The position numbers and the translations under genes are program-made. A model generated the notes under the pieces. The model had not been told where the DNA came from, searched no databases, and saw only the letters and a program-made list of their open reading frames with translations. DNA of 64,000 bases. It comes from Xenophilus arseniciresistens (GTDB lineage Bacteria > Pseudomonadota > Gammaproteobacteria > Burkholderiales > Burkholderiaceae_C). The DNA lies in NCBI RefSeq assembly GCF_028023875.1, contig NZ_JAQIPB010000005.1, positions 1-64,000 on the forward strand. The letters are read 5' to 3'. How positions within the stretch are numbered: position 1 is the stretch's first letter; every line of letters begins with the position of its first letter. Of this stretch, positions 43,827 to 53,878 are shown piece by piece.

Positions 43827-43978
43827 CGGGCGGCCGCCGCAACGATCCGCGGGTTTTGCCTAGGCTGGCCGGCCAGGGCGCTGCCGACCATGCCATGGCC
43901 GCACGCCTGCGGCGCGCCCCGTGTGTACAGGGCGCGCGGGCAGGGCCACAGCCATCTCATCGCACGGAGACAGCCAAC

Positions 43979-44461
<483 letters not shown>

Positions 44462-44474
44462 AAGGAGCACGACC

Positions 44475-46919
44475 ATGGGTGCCACCGATTTCGCCAAGCT
44501 GCCGCACATCGGCGAAGCCATCCGCCGCAAGGAGGATGTGCGCTTCCTGACCGGCGCGGGCAACTACACCGACGACGTGCTGCTGCCGAACCAGGCGCAT
44601 GCCTTCTTCCTGCGCTCACCGCATGCGCATGCGGCCATCAGGTCCATCGACATCTCGGCCGCCGAGAAGATGCCCGGCGTGGTCGGCATCTTCAGCGGCA
44701 AGGACATCGACGGCAAGATGGGGGGCTTGCCCTGCGGCTGGCTCATCAACAACCCCGACGGCTCGCCGATGAAGGAGCCGCCGCACCCGATCCTGGCCAT
44801 CGGCAAGGTGCGCTACGTGGGCGACCATGTGGCGATGGTGGTGGCCGAGACCGCCGAGCAGGCGCGCAATGCCGGCGAGGCCATCGTGGTCGACTACGAG
44901 GTGCTGCCCGCCGTGGTCAGCGTGGCCGACGCCGCGAAGAAGGCCGGCGGCGTTCCGCTGCACGAGGCCGCGCCCGACAACCAGTGCTACAAGTGGACGC
45001 TGGGCGACAAGGCCGCGGTCGATGCGGCCTTTGCCAGCGCGGCGCATGTGACGAAGCTGGACCTCGTCAACAACCGCCTGATCCCCAACCCCATCGAACC
45101 GCGCGTGGCGGTGGCCGGCTACAACCGGGCCGGCGACGAGTACACGCTCTACGTCGCCAACCAGAACCCGCATGTGGAGCGGCTGCTGATGACGGCCTTC
45201 GTGCTGGGCCTGCCCGAGCACAAGGTGCGCGTGATCGCGCCCGACGTGGGCGGCGGCTTCGGCTCCAAGATCTACCTCTACGCCGAAGACGTGGCGCTGA
45301 CCTGGGGCTCCAAGCAGCTCAACCGCAACATCAAGTGGACCTCCGACCGCTCCGAAGCCTTTCTGAGTGACGCCCACGGCCGCGACCATGTGAGCCATGC
45401 CGAGATGGCGATGGACAAGGACGGCAAGTTCCTGGCCATGCGCGTGCACACCGACGCCAACCTCGGCGCCTATTTGTCGACCTTCTCGACGGCCATTCCC
45501 ACCATCCTCTACGCCACCTTGCTGGCCGGGCAATACACCACGCCGCAGATCTACGTGGAGGTCGATGCCTGGTTCACCAACACCGCGCCGGTCGATGCCT
45601 ACCGGGGCGCGGGCCGGCCCGAGGCCACTTACCTGCTGGAGCGGCTGGTCACGCGCTGCGGCTGGGAGCTGGGGCTGGACCAGGCCGAGATCCGCCGCCG
45701 CAACTTCATCCGCGAGTGGCCGTACCAGACGCCCGTGGCGCTGCAGTACGACATCGGCGACTACGAAGCCTGCCTGACGCGCGCGCAGGAACTGGCCGAA
45801 GTCGGCGGCTTCGACGCCCGCCGCGCCCAGAGCGAGAAGCAGGGCAAGCTGCGCGGCATCGGCTACTCCAGCTACATCGAGGCCTGCGGGCTCGCGCCCT
45901 CGAACATCGCGGGCGCGCTCGGTGCGCGCGCGGGCCTGTTCGAGGCGGGCGAGGTGCGCGTGCACCCCACCGGCAGCGTCACGGTCTTCACCGGCTCGCA
46001 CAGCCACGGCCAGGGCCATGAGACCACCTTCGCGCAGGTGGTGGCGGCGCGCCTGGGCATCCCGGTGGAGAACGTCGACGTGGTGCATGGCGACACGGGC
46101 CGCATCCCCTTCGGCATGGGCACCTACGGCTCGCGCTCCATCAGCGTGGGCGGCGCGGCCATCATGCGCGCGCTCGACAAGATCGAGGCCAAGGCCAAGA
46201 AGATCGCGGCGCATCTGATGGAGGCCAGCGATGCCGACATCGATTTCGTGAACGGCGAGTTCAGCGTCAAGGGCACCGACAAGAAGATCCCCTTCGGCCA
46301 GGTGGCGCTCACGGCCTACGTGCCGCACAACTACCCGCTCGACAAGCTGGAGCCGGGCCTGAACGAAACCGCCTTCTACGATCCGACCAACTTCACCTAC
46401 CCCTCGGGCACCTACATCTGCGAGGTCGAGATCGACAAGGGCACGGGCGAGGTGAAGATCGACCGCTTCACCGCGGTGGACGACTTCGGCACCATCATCA
46501 ACCCGATGATCGTGGAAGGGCAGGTGCACGGCGGCATCGTGCAGGGCATCGGCCAGGCGCTGATGGAGAACTGCGTCTACGACAACGAGACCGGGCAGTT
46601 GCTGACCGGCAGCTTCATGGACTACGCCATGCCGCGCGCCGGAGACTTCCCGAACTTCAAGCTCGACACGATCTGCACGCCCTGCACCCACAACCCGCTG
46701 GGCACCAAGGGCTGCGGCGAGGCCGGCGCCATCGGCTCGCCGCCGGCCGTGATCAACGCGGTGCTCGACGCGCTGCGGCCGCTGGGCGTGGCCGACTTCG
46801 ACATGCCCGCATCGCCGGCCCGCGTGTGGGAGGCCATGAAGAAGGGCGGCACGAGCGCCACGCAGCAGCCGCAGACCCCCTCCCTGGCCGCCAGCACGCA
46901 GGGCCGCCCCGCCGTCTGA
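44475..46919 (+). CDS. coxL: Molybdopterin-binding large subunit, form II CoxL type
   Basis: This 814-residue catalytic subunit binds molybdopterin cytosine dinucleotide. The active-site loop reads AYRGAGR (residues 375-381). Form I CO dehydrogenase has a cysteine-containing AYRCSFR here, so this is form II. The catalytic base Glu749 is in [29 protein letters not shown] and [11 protein letters not shown] are other family marks. Form II enzymes are not proven CO oxidisers; aldehydes, purines or aromatic acids are possible substrates. AAAGGAG lies upstream, 13 bases after coxS. Confidence 0.93.
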   Translation: MGATDFAKLPHIGEAIRRKEDVRFLTGAGNYTDDVLLPNQAHAFFLRSPHAHAAIRSIDISAAEKMPGVVGIFSGKDIDGKMGGLPCGWLINNPDGSPMKEPPHPILAIGKVRYVGDHVAMVVAETAEQARNAGEAIVVDYEVLPAVVSVADAAKKAGGVPLHEAAPDNQCYKWTLGDKAAVDAAFASAAHVTKLDLVNNRLIPNPIEPRVAVAGYNRAGDEYTLYVANQNPHVERLLMTAFVLGLPEHKVRVIAPDVGGGFGSKIYLYAEDVALTWGSKQLNRNIKWTSDRSEAFLSDAHGRDHVSHAEMAMDKDGKFLAMRVHTDANLGAYLSTFSTAIPTILYATLLAGQYTTPQIYVEVDAWFTNTAPVDAYRGAGRPEATYLLERLVTRCGWELGLDQAEIRRRNFIREWPYQTPVALQYDIGDYEACLTRAQELAEVGGFDARRAQSEKQGKLRGIGYSSYIEACGLAPSNIAGALGARAGLFEAGEVRVHPTGSVTVFTGSHSHGQGHETTFAQVVAARLGIPVENVDVVHGDTGRIPFGMGTYGSRSISVGGAAIMRALDKIEAKAKKIAAHLMEASDADIDFVNGEFSVKGTDKKIPFGQVALTAYVPHNYPLDKLEPGLNETAFYDPTNFTYPSGTYICEVEIDKGTGEVKIDRFTAVDDFGTIINPMIVEGQVHGGIVQGIGQALMENCVYDNETGQLLTGSFMDYAMPRAGDFPNFKLDTICTPCTHNPLGTKGCGEAGAIGSPPAVINAVLDALRPLGVADFDMPASPARVWEAMKKGGTSATQQPQTPSLAASTQGRPAV

Positions 46920-46938
46920 CCGGAAGGAGAACCACGCC

Positions 46939-47730
46939 ATGTACGCATTCACCTTCGAACGCCCCGCGAGCCTCGACGACGCGCTCAAGCGCGTGGCCGC
47001 CGGTGCCAAGCCGCTGGCTGGCGGGCAGACCCTGCTGGCCTCGATGAAGCTGCGCCTGTCGGCGCCCGAGCAGCTCGCCGACCTGGGCGGCTGCCAGGAG
47101 CTGACCGGCATCCGCAAGGAGGGCGACGCCCTGCGCATCGGCGCCATGGCCCGGCATGCCGAAGTGGCGGCCAGCGCCGACGTGAAGGCAGCCTTCCCGG
47201 CGCTGGCCGACCTGGCTTCGCGCATCGGCGACCGGCAGGTGCGTGCCATGGGCACGCTGGGCGGCTCGGTGGCCAACAACGACCCCGCGGCCTGCTACCC
47301 CAGCGCGGTGCTGGCCTCGGGCGCCACGGTGATCACCAATGGGCGCGAGATCGCGGCCGACGACTTCTTCCAGGGCCTGTTCAGCACGGCGCTGGAAGAG
47401 GGTGAACTGATCACGGCCATCCGTTTCCCGCTGCCGAAGAAGGCGGCCTACGAGAAGCTGCGGCAGAAAGCCTCGCACTTCCCGCTGGTGGGAGTCTTCG
47501 TCGCGCAGTTCGACAGCGGCGTGCGCGTGGCCATCACCGGGGCCGGCAACGGCGTGTTCCGCCATGCGGGGCTGGAGGCGGCGCTGTCCGGCAGCTTCAC
47601 GCCCGAGGCCGCGGCCGGCGTCGCCATCGACGACAGCGACCTGAACAGCGACCTGCACGCCACGGCCGCCTACCGGGCCAACCTGATCTCGGTGCTGGCG
47701 CAACGCGCGGTGGCCAGGGCGCTGGCCTGA
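46939..47730 (+). CDS. coxM: FAD-binding medium subunit of molybdenum hydroxylase
   Basis: This 263-residue subunit binds FAD through KPLAGGQTLLASMKLRLS (residues 29-46) and GTLGGSVANNDPAACYPSA (about 106-124), the two conserved flavin motifs of the CoxM/XdhB family. It hands electrons to the final acceptor. It starts 19 bases after coxL behind GGAAGGAG and completes the S-L-M trimer. Confidence 0.95.
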   Translation: MYAFTFERPASLDDALKRVAAGAKPLAGGQTLLASMKLRLSAPEQLADLGGCQELTGIRKEGDALRIGAMARHAEVAASADVKAAFPALADLASRIGDRQVRAMGTLGGSVANNDPAACYPSAVLASGATVITNGREIAADDFFQGLFSTALEEGELITAIRFPLPKKAAYEKLRQKASHFPLVGVFVAQFDSGVRVAITGAGNGVFRHAGLEAALSGSFTPEAAAGVAIDDSDLNSDLHATAAYRANLISVLAQRAVARALA

Positions 47731-47736
47731 GTGTTG

Positions 47737-48660
47737 ATGGCTGACACCGCCACGCCAGCCAGCCAGCCGCCATTCGCTTCCATCGATGCGCTGGTGCAGG
47801 CGCTGGCGGCCGTCGGCTACCTGGCCGACCGGCGGCTGGCGACCGCCGTGTTTCTCGCGCTTCGGCTGCAGCGGCCGCTGCTGCTCGAAGGCGAGCCCGG
47901 CGTGGGCAAGACCGAACTGGCCAAGGCCCTGGCAGCCGCCCTGCAGCGCGAGCTGCTGCGGCTGCAGTGCTACGACGGGCTGGAGCAGCGCGAAGCCTTG
48001 TACGAGTGGAACTACGCCGCGCAACTGCTGCACATGCGTGCGGCCGAGGCCACTGGACTGGCGAATGACGTCGAAGCCGAGGTCTACCAGCCGCGCTACC
48101 TGATCCGCCGCCCGCTGCTGCAGGCACTGCAGGCGCCGGCCCCGGGCGCCGTGCTGCTGATCGACGAAGTGGACCGGGCCGACGAGCCCTTCGAGGCCTT
48201 CCTGCTCGAATACCTTGGCGAGTACCAGGTCAGCATCCCGGAGCTGGGCACGGTGCGCGCGGCGGTGCCGCCCGTCACCCTGCTGACCAGCAACCGCACG
48301 CGCGAGCTCAACGACGCCGTCAAGCGCCGCTGTCTCTACCACTGGCTCGACTACCCCGAGCGCGACCGCGAGCTGGCCATCGTGCGCACGCGCGTGCCCG
48401 AGGCCGGCGAGCGACTGTCGCAGCAGGTGGCCGACTTCGTACAGCGCCTGCGCAGCCAGCCCTTTGCCGATGCCTTCCAGCGCGCGCCCGGCATCGCCGA
48501 AAGCGTGGAATGGGCGCGCGCGCTGGTCGCGATGGACACCGTGGAACTGGACCCCGAAGTGGTGGTCGACACGGCCGGCATCCTCTTCAAGCAGCGCGAC
48601 GACGTGGCGGCCCTCAATACCCGGCTCGCGGCCCAGCTGCTCTTGCCTGCGGACGCCTGA
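47737..48660 (+). CDS. coxD: MoxR-family AAA+ ATPase, CoxD-like
   Basis: This 307-residue AAA+ protein has Walker A (EGEPGVGKTELAKALA), Walker B (AVLLIDEVDRADEPF) and sensor 1 (LLTSNRTRELND). In Afipia (Oligotropha) carboxidovorans CoxD is a chaperone needed to mature the active site of CO dehydrogenase; form II clusters carry homologues too. I prefer the ATG at 47737 over a GTG at 47731 next to the coxM stop. It pairs with the VWA protein that follows. Confidence 0.92.
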   Translation: MADTATPASQPPFASIDALVQALAAVGYLADRRLATAVFLALRLQRPLLLEGEPGVGKTELAKALAAALQRELLRLQCYDGLEQREALYEWNYAAQLLHMRAAEATGLANDVEAEVYQPRYLIRRPLLQALQAPAPGAVLLIDEVDRADEPFEAFLLEYLGEYQVSIPELGTVRAAVPPVTLLTSNRTRELNDAVKRRCLYHWLDYPERDRELAIVRTRVPEAGERLSQQVADFVQRLRSQPFADAFQRAPGIAESVEWARALVAMDTVELDPEVVVDTAGILFKQRDDVAALNTRLAAQLLLPADA

Positions 48661-48665
48661 AAGCC

Positions 48666-49877
48666 ATGGCGCGCGTGCAGCAACTCGGCGATGCGCGCCG
48701 CGGCAAGCTGGCCGGCAACCTCGTGGGCTTTGGCCGTGCGCTGCGCCGCGCGGGCGTGCGGCTCGATGCCTCGCGCATGGCGCTGGCGGCCCAGGCCGCC
48801 GAGCTGGTCGGCGTGCAGGACCGGCGCGACCTGGCCGCGGCCATGGAGGCCGTGATGGTCAGCCGCGAGCAGGACCGCGGCGTCTTTCGCGAACTCTTCG
48901 ATGCCTGGTTCCGCGATCCCGAACTCGCCAACAAGATGCTCGCGCAGATGCTGCCCACCGCAGAGGGCCGTGCCGAGCCGCCGAAGCAGCGCCCGCGCGT
49001 GCGCGAGGCACTCGCTGCGCCCAAGCCACCGCGCGCTGCGCCGCAGAACGAGCACGAGGTCGACTTCGACGCCGCCATGACGGCCGGCGAGCGGCAGCGC
49101 CTGCAGCATGCCGATTTCAACGCGCTGGGCGCGGCCGAGTACCGGCTGGTGGAGCGCCTCGCGCGCGACGTGCCCCTGCCCGTGCCCACCGTGCCGGGAC
49201 GCCGGCTGCGCGCGGCCGCGCATGGCGGCGCCCACGCGCGCATGCACTGGCCCGGCGTGTGGCACGAAGCCGCGCGCACGGGCGGCGAGATGCTGCGGCT
49301 GCCGCGGCTGCTGCGCCGCGAACAGCCCTTGCCGCTGCTGGTGCTGGTCGACGTGTCGGGTTCCATGGAGCGCTATGCACGCCTGCTGCTGGCCTTCGTG
49401 CATGCGGCCACGCGTGGCCTGCGCGGGCGCGGCGGGCGGCGCGACGTGTTCGCCTTCGGCACCGGGCTGACGGACCTGACGCCGGCCTTCCGCGCCGCCG
49501 ACACCGACCAGATGCTGCTTGCGGCCGGCCAGGCCATCGAGGACTTTGCCGGCGGCACGCGGCTGGGCGATGCGCTCGCGCAGCTGCGGCACCGGCACGC
49601 GCGTCGGCTGGTGGGCCGGCGCACGCTGGTGCTGCTGGTCAGCGACGGGCTTGACACCGGCGAGCCCGAGGCGCTGCGCAGCGAACTGCAATGGCTGCGC
49701 CGCCACAGCCGCCGGCTGCTGTGGCTCAACCCGCTGCTGCGCTTCGAGGGCTATGCGCCCATCGCGCGCGGCGCGGCCGTGCTGCACCGCGAGGCCGACG
49801 CCATGCTGGCCGTGCACAACCTGCAGGCGCTCGAAGAACTGGCACAACTCATCGCCGCGCTGCTGCGGCGCGGCTGA
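48666..49877 (+). CDS. coxE: VWA-domain protein, CoxE-like
   Basis: This 403-residue protein has a C-terminal von Willebrand factor A domain with a MIDAS motif (LVDVSGSMERYARL near residue 225; LLVSDGLDTGEPE later) and a helical N-terminal part (CoxE domain). VWA proteins pair with MoxR ATPases to insert metal or remodel cofactors, here most likely in maturation of the CoxL subunit. It starts five bases after coxD and is clearly in the same operon. Confidence 0.92.
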   Translation: MARVQQLGDARRGKLAGNLVGFGRALRRAGVRLDASRMALAAQAAELVGVQDRRDLAAAMEAVMVSREQDRGVFRELFDAWFRDPELANKMLAQMLPTAEGRAEPPKQRPRVREALAAPKPPRAAPQNEHEVDFDAAMTAGERQRLQHADFNALGAAEYRLVERLARDVPLPVPTVPGRRLRAAAHGGAHARMHWPGVWHEAARTGGEMLRLPRLLRREQPLPLLVLVDVSGSMERYARLLLAFVHAATRGLRGRGGRRDVFAFGTGLTDLTPAFRAADTDQMLLAAGQAIEDFAGGTRLGDALAQLRHRHARRLVGRRTLVLLVSDGLDTGEPEALRSELQWLRRHSRRLLWLNPLLRFEGYAPIARGAAVLHREADAMLAVHNLQALEELAQLIAALLRRG

Positions 49878-49918
49878 ACCCACATACCGTCATCCGACCT
49901 TCCACGAGGAGCACACAC

Positions 49919-50488
49919 ATGGACATGCAAGGCAAGCGCCAGCTCGGCGTCACCCAGCAACAGGCCTGGGAGGCACTCAACGACCCCGACACCCTCAAGA
50001 GTTGCCTGCCCGGCTGCGACCGCTTCGAGGCCACGGGCGAGGGCCAGTACGCCGTGACGATGGCCGTGAAGGTGGGGCCGGTGTCGGCCAAGTTCAACGG
50101 CCAGGTCTCGCTCAGCGACATGGAGCCGCCCGCCAGCTACCGCCTCGCCTTCGAAGGGCAGGGCGGCGTGGCCGGCTTCGGCAAGGGCGCCTCGTCGGTC
50201 TCGCTCGCGCCCAACGATGCGGGCTGCGAGCTGGCCTACACCGTGCAGGCACAGGTGGGCGGCAAGATCGCGCAGTTGGGGCAGCGCCTGATCGACGGTG
50301 CGGCCAAGTCCATGGCCGACGATTTCTTCAAGCGCTTCGAGGCCGAGATGCAGCGCCGCCACGGGCCACCGGCCGATGCAGACGCGGCCGAGGCAACGGA
50401 CGCCCAGAACAAGCCCGGCCGCATGGCAGGCCTCATGCAGAAGATGGGTTTGGGCCGCAAGGACAAGGCCGACGAAGAAGCCGACTGA
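49919..50488 (+). CDS. coxG: SRPBCC protein, CoxG family
   Basis: This 189-residue protein has a CoxG SRPBCC domain: VTQQQAWEALNDPDTLKSCL, then GCDRFEATGEGQY, VGPVSAKFNGQVSL and a long C-terminal helix (GAAKSMADDFFKRFEAEM). CoxG is proposed to anchor CO dehydrogenase to the membrane or bind quinone. The last 45 residues are charged and probably flexible. The ATG at 49919 follows CACGAGGAG and lies 41 bases after coxE. Confidence 0.93.
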   Translation: MDMQGKRQLGVTQQQAWEALNDPDTLKSCLPGCDRFEATGEGQYAVTMAVKVGPVSAKFNGQVSLSDMEPPASYRLAFEGQGGVAGFGKGASSVSLAPNDAGCELAYTVQAQVGGKIAQLGQRLIDGAAKSMADDFFKRFEAEMQRRHGPPADADAAEATDAQNKPGRMAGLMQKMGLGRKDKADEEAD

Positions 50489-50502
50489 CAATCGCGCCCA
50501 CG

Positions 50503-51534
50503 ATGGAAAACCTCGATGTGATGGTGTTGCGCCACCTGCGCGACTGGCGGCAGGCCGGCCGCCGCGCGCTGCTGGCCACGGTGGTGCGCACCTGGGGCTC
50601 TTCGCCCCGGCCCATCGGTTCGATCATGGCCCTGGCCGAGGACGGCGCGGTGGTGGGCTCGGTCTCGGGCGGCTGCATCGAAGACGACCTGATCGCGCGC
50701 CACAGCCTGCTGGGCGCCCAGCAGATGCCGCAGGGCGCGCCGCGGCTGGTGCGCTATGGCGTGACGGCCGACGAGGCGCACCGCTTCGGCCTGCCTTGCG
50801 GCGGCACGCTGGAACTGTTGCTGGAGTTCGACCCCGAGCCGCAGGCCCTGGCCGCGCTGGTGGCGCAACTGGAGGCCGGCCGGCTGGTGCAGCGCGTGGT
50901 GGCGCTGGCTGACGGGCAGGTGCGGCTGCAGAGCGCCGATGCGCCGGCCGCGCTGCACATCGACGCACAGCAACTGGTCAACACCTTCGGGCCCGAATAC
51001 CGAATGCTGCTGATCGGCGCGGGCCAGCTGGCCGAGTACCTGGCCACGATGGCGAGCTTCTCGGGCTTTGCCGTCACGCTGTGCGATCCGCGCGCCGAAT
51101 ACCGCGGCAGCTGGCAGGTGAGCGGCGTGCGCGTGCTGACCGACATGCCCGACGACGCCGTGCGGGCCTTCGCACCCGACAGCCGAAGCTGCGTGGTGGC
51201 GCTCACGCACGACCCCAAGCTCGACGACCTGGCGCTGCTGGAGGCGCTGGAGACCGCGGCCTTCTATGTGGGCGCCATCGGCTCGCGCCGCAACGCGCAG
51301 GCGCGGCATGCGCGCATGCGGGAGCACTTCGACCAGACCGAAGCCTCGCTGGCGCGGCTGCGCGGCCCCATCGGCATCTACATCGGCAGCAAGACGCCGC
51401 CCGAGATCGCGGTGAGCGTGATGGCCGAGATCCTGGCCGTCAAGAACGCGGTGCCGCTGCCGCGCGAAACCGAGGTGGCCACGGCCAAGGGCCTGCTGGC
51501 CGTGCCGGCGAGCCACGAAGTCGCCAGCGCCTGA
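50503..51534 (+). CDS. XdhC/CoxF-family Mo-cofactor maturation protein
   Basis: This 343-residue protein has an N-terminal XdhC domain (LLATVVRTWGSSPRPIGSIM, SVSGGCIEDDL) and a C-terminal Rossmann domain (MLLIGAGQLAEYLATMASFS, then FYVGAIGSRRNAQAR). XdhC binds molybdenum cofactor and promotes its sulfuration before insertion into xanthine-dehydrogenase-type enzymes. It is the last gene of the cox cluster. Its presence suggests that the CoxL enzyme needs a sulfurated Mo centre. Confidence 0.92.
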   Translation: MENLDVMVLRHLRDWRQAGRRALLATVVRTWGSSPRPIGSIMALAEDGAVVGSVSGGCIEDDLIARHSLLGAQQMPQGAPRLVRYGVTADEAHRFGLPCGGTLELLLEFDPEPQALAALVAQLEAGRLVQRVVALADGQVRLQSADAPAALHIDAQQLVNTFGPEYRMLLIGAGQLAEYLATMASFSGFAVTLCDPRAEYRGSWQVSGVRVLTDMPDDAVRAFAPDSRSCVVALTHDPKLDDLALLEALETAAFYVGAIGSRRNAQARHARMREHFDQTEASLARLRGPIGIYIGSKTPPEIAVSVMAEILAVKNAVPLPRETEVATAKGLLAVPASHEVASA

Positions 51535-51572
51535 GCCCGCCGTCTGCGCCCGGCTGCCGGGCGCAGGCAGGC

Positions 51573-52589
51573 TCAGGTCTTGATGCCGCGCATCATGATC
51601 ACGCCGCCGAGCCGGCTGGTGTCGCTGCGCATGCGCCGGGCCAGGGTTTCGGCATCGCCGGCGCGGGCCTGCCAGCCGGCCTTGAGCAGGTCCTGGCTCA
51701 CGGGGCCGGTGCGCAGCACCTGCGACAGCGCGGCGTTGAGCTTCTGCACGGCGGCCGGCGGCATCGTGGCGGGCGCGGCCAGCGCGGTCCAGATCTCCAG
51801 GTCCGATCCGCGCACCTCGGCCTCGCGCAAGGTGGGCCAGTCGCCGGTCAGCGGGCCGCGCTCGGGGGAGGTGATGCCCACCATCTTGAGCTTGCCCGAC
51901 TGGATGTGGGGCAGCGCCAGGCCCGGTGGCAGCAGCGCCATCTGCACCTCGCCGGCCAGCATGGCTTCGATGACCTTGGGGTTGCCGGAAAAGGGCCGGT
52001 GCTCGGCGCGGATGCTGGTGCGCATCTTCAGCAGCTCCATGCCCAGGTGGCCCACCGTGCCGTTGCCGGGGGTGCCGTACTTCGCGTCGGCGCCGCGGTT
52101 GCGGGCCCACAGCAGCAGCTCGGCCGGGTTGTTGCCCGCGGCCTGTTCCGAGACGGCGAGCACCAGCGGGGCCGTGCCGATCAGGCCCACGGGCGCAAAG
52201 TCCTTCTCGGGGTCGAAGCCCAGCTTCGGGTCCAGCAGGCGGGCGATGGTGAGGTTGCCGTTGATCAGCGCGCCCAGCGTGTGGTCGTCGCGGGCCTGGG
52301 CCACTTCGGCCGCAGCGGTGTTGCCGCTGGCGCCGGGCTTGTTTTCCACCACCACGCTCTGGCCCAGCAGCTGGCTCAGCGGCCGCGCGATGGCGCGGGC
52401 CGCGAGGTCGGGCGAGGCGCCGGCCGGAAAGCCCACCAGCACCCGCACGGGCTTGGCAGGCCAGTTGCCCGAAAGCGGCGCAGCGGCGGCGGGGCGCACC
52501 GCGCGTTCCTGCGCGGCAGCGGGCCAGCCCAGCAGGGCGGCCGCACCCGCGGCGCATGTCCCCAGCACCCGACGTCTTGTTGTTGGCAT
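51573..52589 (-). CDS. Tripartite tricarboxylate transporter receptor (TctC/Bug family)
   Basis: This 338-residue exported receptor has a leader with RRRVLGTCAAGAAALLGW and the Bug fold: KPVRVLVGFPAGASPDLAAR, VENKPGASGNTAAA and KYGTPGNGTVGHLGMEL. Bug proteins are abundant in Burkholderiales and bind carboxylates or amides. No tctA or tctB is near, so it may be an orphan receptor. I chose the ATG at 52589 (MPTTRRRV), which puts the leader at the N-terminus; an ATG eleven codons upstream overlaps the dyad in the promoter. It is convergent with the cox cluster. Confidence 0.9.
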   Translation of the reverse strand: MPTTRRRVLGTCAAGAAALLGWPAAAQERAVRPAAAAPLSGNWPAKPVRVLVGFPAGASPDLAARAIARPLSQLLGQSVVVENKPGASGNTAAAEVAQARDDHTLGALINGNLTIARLLDPKLGFDPEKDFAPVGLIGTAPLVLAVSEQAAGNNPAELLLWARNRGADAKYGTPGNGTVGHLGMELLKMRTSIRAEHRPFSGNPKVIEAMLAGEVQMALLPPGLALPHIQSGKLKMVGITSPERGPLTGDWPTLREAEVRGSDLEIWTALAAPATMPPAAVQKLNAALSQVLRTGPVSQDLLKAGWQARAGDAETLARRMRSDTSRLGGVIMMRGIKT

Positions 52590-52611
52590 AAATGTCAGAA
52601 AAGTGTCAAAA

Positions 52612-52640
52612 CGAAACATCAAACATTAACGAATGTTTCG
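52612..52640. promoter_or_regulatory. Nested inverted repeats upstream of tctC
   Basis: AAACATT-AACG-AATGTTT (52621-52638) is a perfect 7-base dyad with a 4-base spacer. A second perfect 8-base dyad overlaps it: CGAAACAT (52612-52619) and ATGTTTCG (52633-52640). The site is AT-rich and lies 23-51 bases before the tctC ATG, which fits an operator. The regulator is unknown. Confidence 0.65.
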
Positions 52641-52731
52641 TCATCTGACCATCTAGGCCATAGGTATTCCAGCGGCCTGCCGGGCTATTCGGGCGCCCGG
52701 CCGGTCCCGGGCGAGCGCGAGCCCAGGCCGT

Positions 52732-53106
52732 TCAGCTCGGCAGGCTGGACTTGGACTGGGGCAGGCCGGAAGGCGGCGGCACCTTCGGGTTGCCGTGCTG
52801 GCGTTCGCGGAACAGCGCCGCGCGCATCAGGAAGATGGTGGTCACCGGCGCCGTGAGCGCGACGAAGAAGGTGATCAGGATCGCGTGCAGGAAGAGGTGG
52901 AAGCCCTGCACCGAAAAGTAGATCACCGTGGCGGCCGTGATGGCCCACACGCCCAGCGTGGCGCCCAGCGTGGGCGCATGGATGCGCCTGAAGAAGGTGG
53001 GCAGGCGCACCAGGCCGAAGGAGCCCAGGGCTGCGACGGCGGCGCCCAGGATGACCAATGCGGCCACAAGCGTTTCAGCCCACCAAGGGAGCGGCGCCGC
53101 GCTCAT
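52732..53106 (-). CDS. mrpG: Mrp cation/proton antiporter subunit G
   Basis: This 124-residue protein has three helices of the MnhG/PhaG family: ILGAAVAALGSFGLVRLPTF, FFRRIHAPTLGATLG and the last helix (ALTAPVTTIFLMRAALF). It is the last gene of the mrp operon and overlaps the end of mrpF by four bases. MrpG is required for antiport but has no known catalytic residue. The C-terminal 20 residues are a soluble, proline-rich tail. Confidence 0.92.
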   Translation of the reverse strand: MSAAPLPWWAETLVAALVILGAAVAALGSFGLVRLPTFFRRIHAPTLGATLGVWAITAATVIYFSVQGFHLFLHAILITFFVALTAPVTTIFLMRAALFRERQHGNPKVPPPSGLPQSKSSLPS

Positions 53107-53381
53107 TCAATCACCTCCCCGCGCAGGATGAACTTGGCCAGCGCCGTGGAGCCCACGAAGCCGAAGAGCGCGATCAGCATCGCGGCCTCGAAGTAGACGC
53201 TGCTGGTGTAGAGGATGCCCAGCACCAGCATGGTGAGCATGCCGTTGATGTAGAGGCAGTCCAGGCCCATCACGCGGTCCTGCGCCGAAGGGCCCACCAG
53301 CAGGCGGAACAGCGCGCACAGCATCGCCACGGCCAGCAGGAAGAGGGCGGCCCGCAGGGCCCACAGCAGGATCGGGGTCAT
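53103..53381 (-). CDS. mrpF: Mrp cation/proton antiporter subunit F
   Basis: This 92-residue protein has three helices of the MnhF/PhaF family, with LLVGPSAQDRVMGLDCLYI, where the conserved Asp lies, and the final GFVGSTALAKFILRGEVIE. Its ATG overlaps the end of mrpE. A longer open frame upstream has no family similarity, so I start at 53381. Confidence 0.93.
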   Translation of the reverse strand: MTPILLWALRAALFLLAVAMLCALFRLLVGPSAQDRVMGLDCLYINGMLTMLVLGILYTSSVYFEAAMLIALFGFVGSTALAKFILRGEVIE

Positions 53382-53878
53382 GGCGCTCCTTCGAAGATTT
53401 GCATCAGGGGCCGCTCGTAGCGGGTCTTGATCATCTCGATCATGCCCTGCTCGTCCTTGAGCTCGAACACGTGCAGCAGCAGTACCGAGCGGTCCATGCT
53501 GAGTTCGGCCCAGGCGGTGCCGGGCGTCAGGCACACGATCATGGCCAGCCCGGCCAGGGCGTTGGGGTCGCGCGTGTCCAGCGGCACACGCAGGAAGGCC
53601 GAATGGATGTCGGCATTGCGCTTGAAGAGCAGCTCCTTGCCCACCAGCCAGGCCGAACGCACCATGTCGCGCAGCACGACCAGCGCCAGCCGAACCAGCA
53701 CGTGGGGCCGGCGCATCACCACGGCCGCGGGCCGCAGGCTGCGCGTGAGGATCGGCACCACCAGCGCCACCAGCAGGGCCGACAGCAAGGTGGCCGGGTG
53801 CAGCGACTGGTGCAGCAGGATCCAGACGACGAAAAGCGTGGCCGACAGCGTGAGCGAAGGCAGCAGGCGGGAGATCAT
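53378..53878 (-). CDS. mrpE: Mrp cation/proton antiporter subunit E
   Basis: This 166-residue protein has the MnhE/PhaE fold: two N-terminal helices, then a soluble part with AFLRVPLDTRDPNALAGLAM, ITCLTP-like IVCLTPGTAWAEL and the C-terminal helix IEMIKTRYERPLMQIF. It overlaps mrpD by four bases upstream and mrpF downstream. Confidence 0.93.
   Translation of the reverse strand: MISRLLPSLTLSATLFVVWILLHQSLHPATLLSALLVALVVPILTRSLRPAAVVMRRPHVLVRLALVVLRDMVRSAWLVGKELLFKRNADIHSAFLRVPLDTRDPNALAGLAMIVCLTPGTAWAELSMDRSVLLLHVFELKDEQGMIEMIKTRYERPLMQIFEGAP

Noticed and set aside
43733-43978. Sigma-54 (-24/-12) promoter before coxS
   Set aside because: TGG and GC elements occur but not with the required spacing, and the adjacent regulator lacks the AAA+ domain needed for sigma-54.
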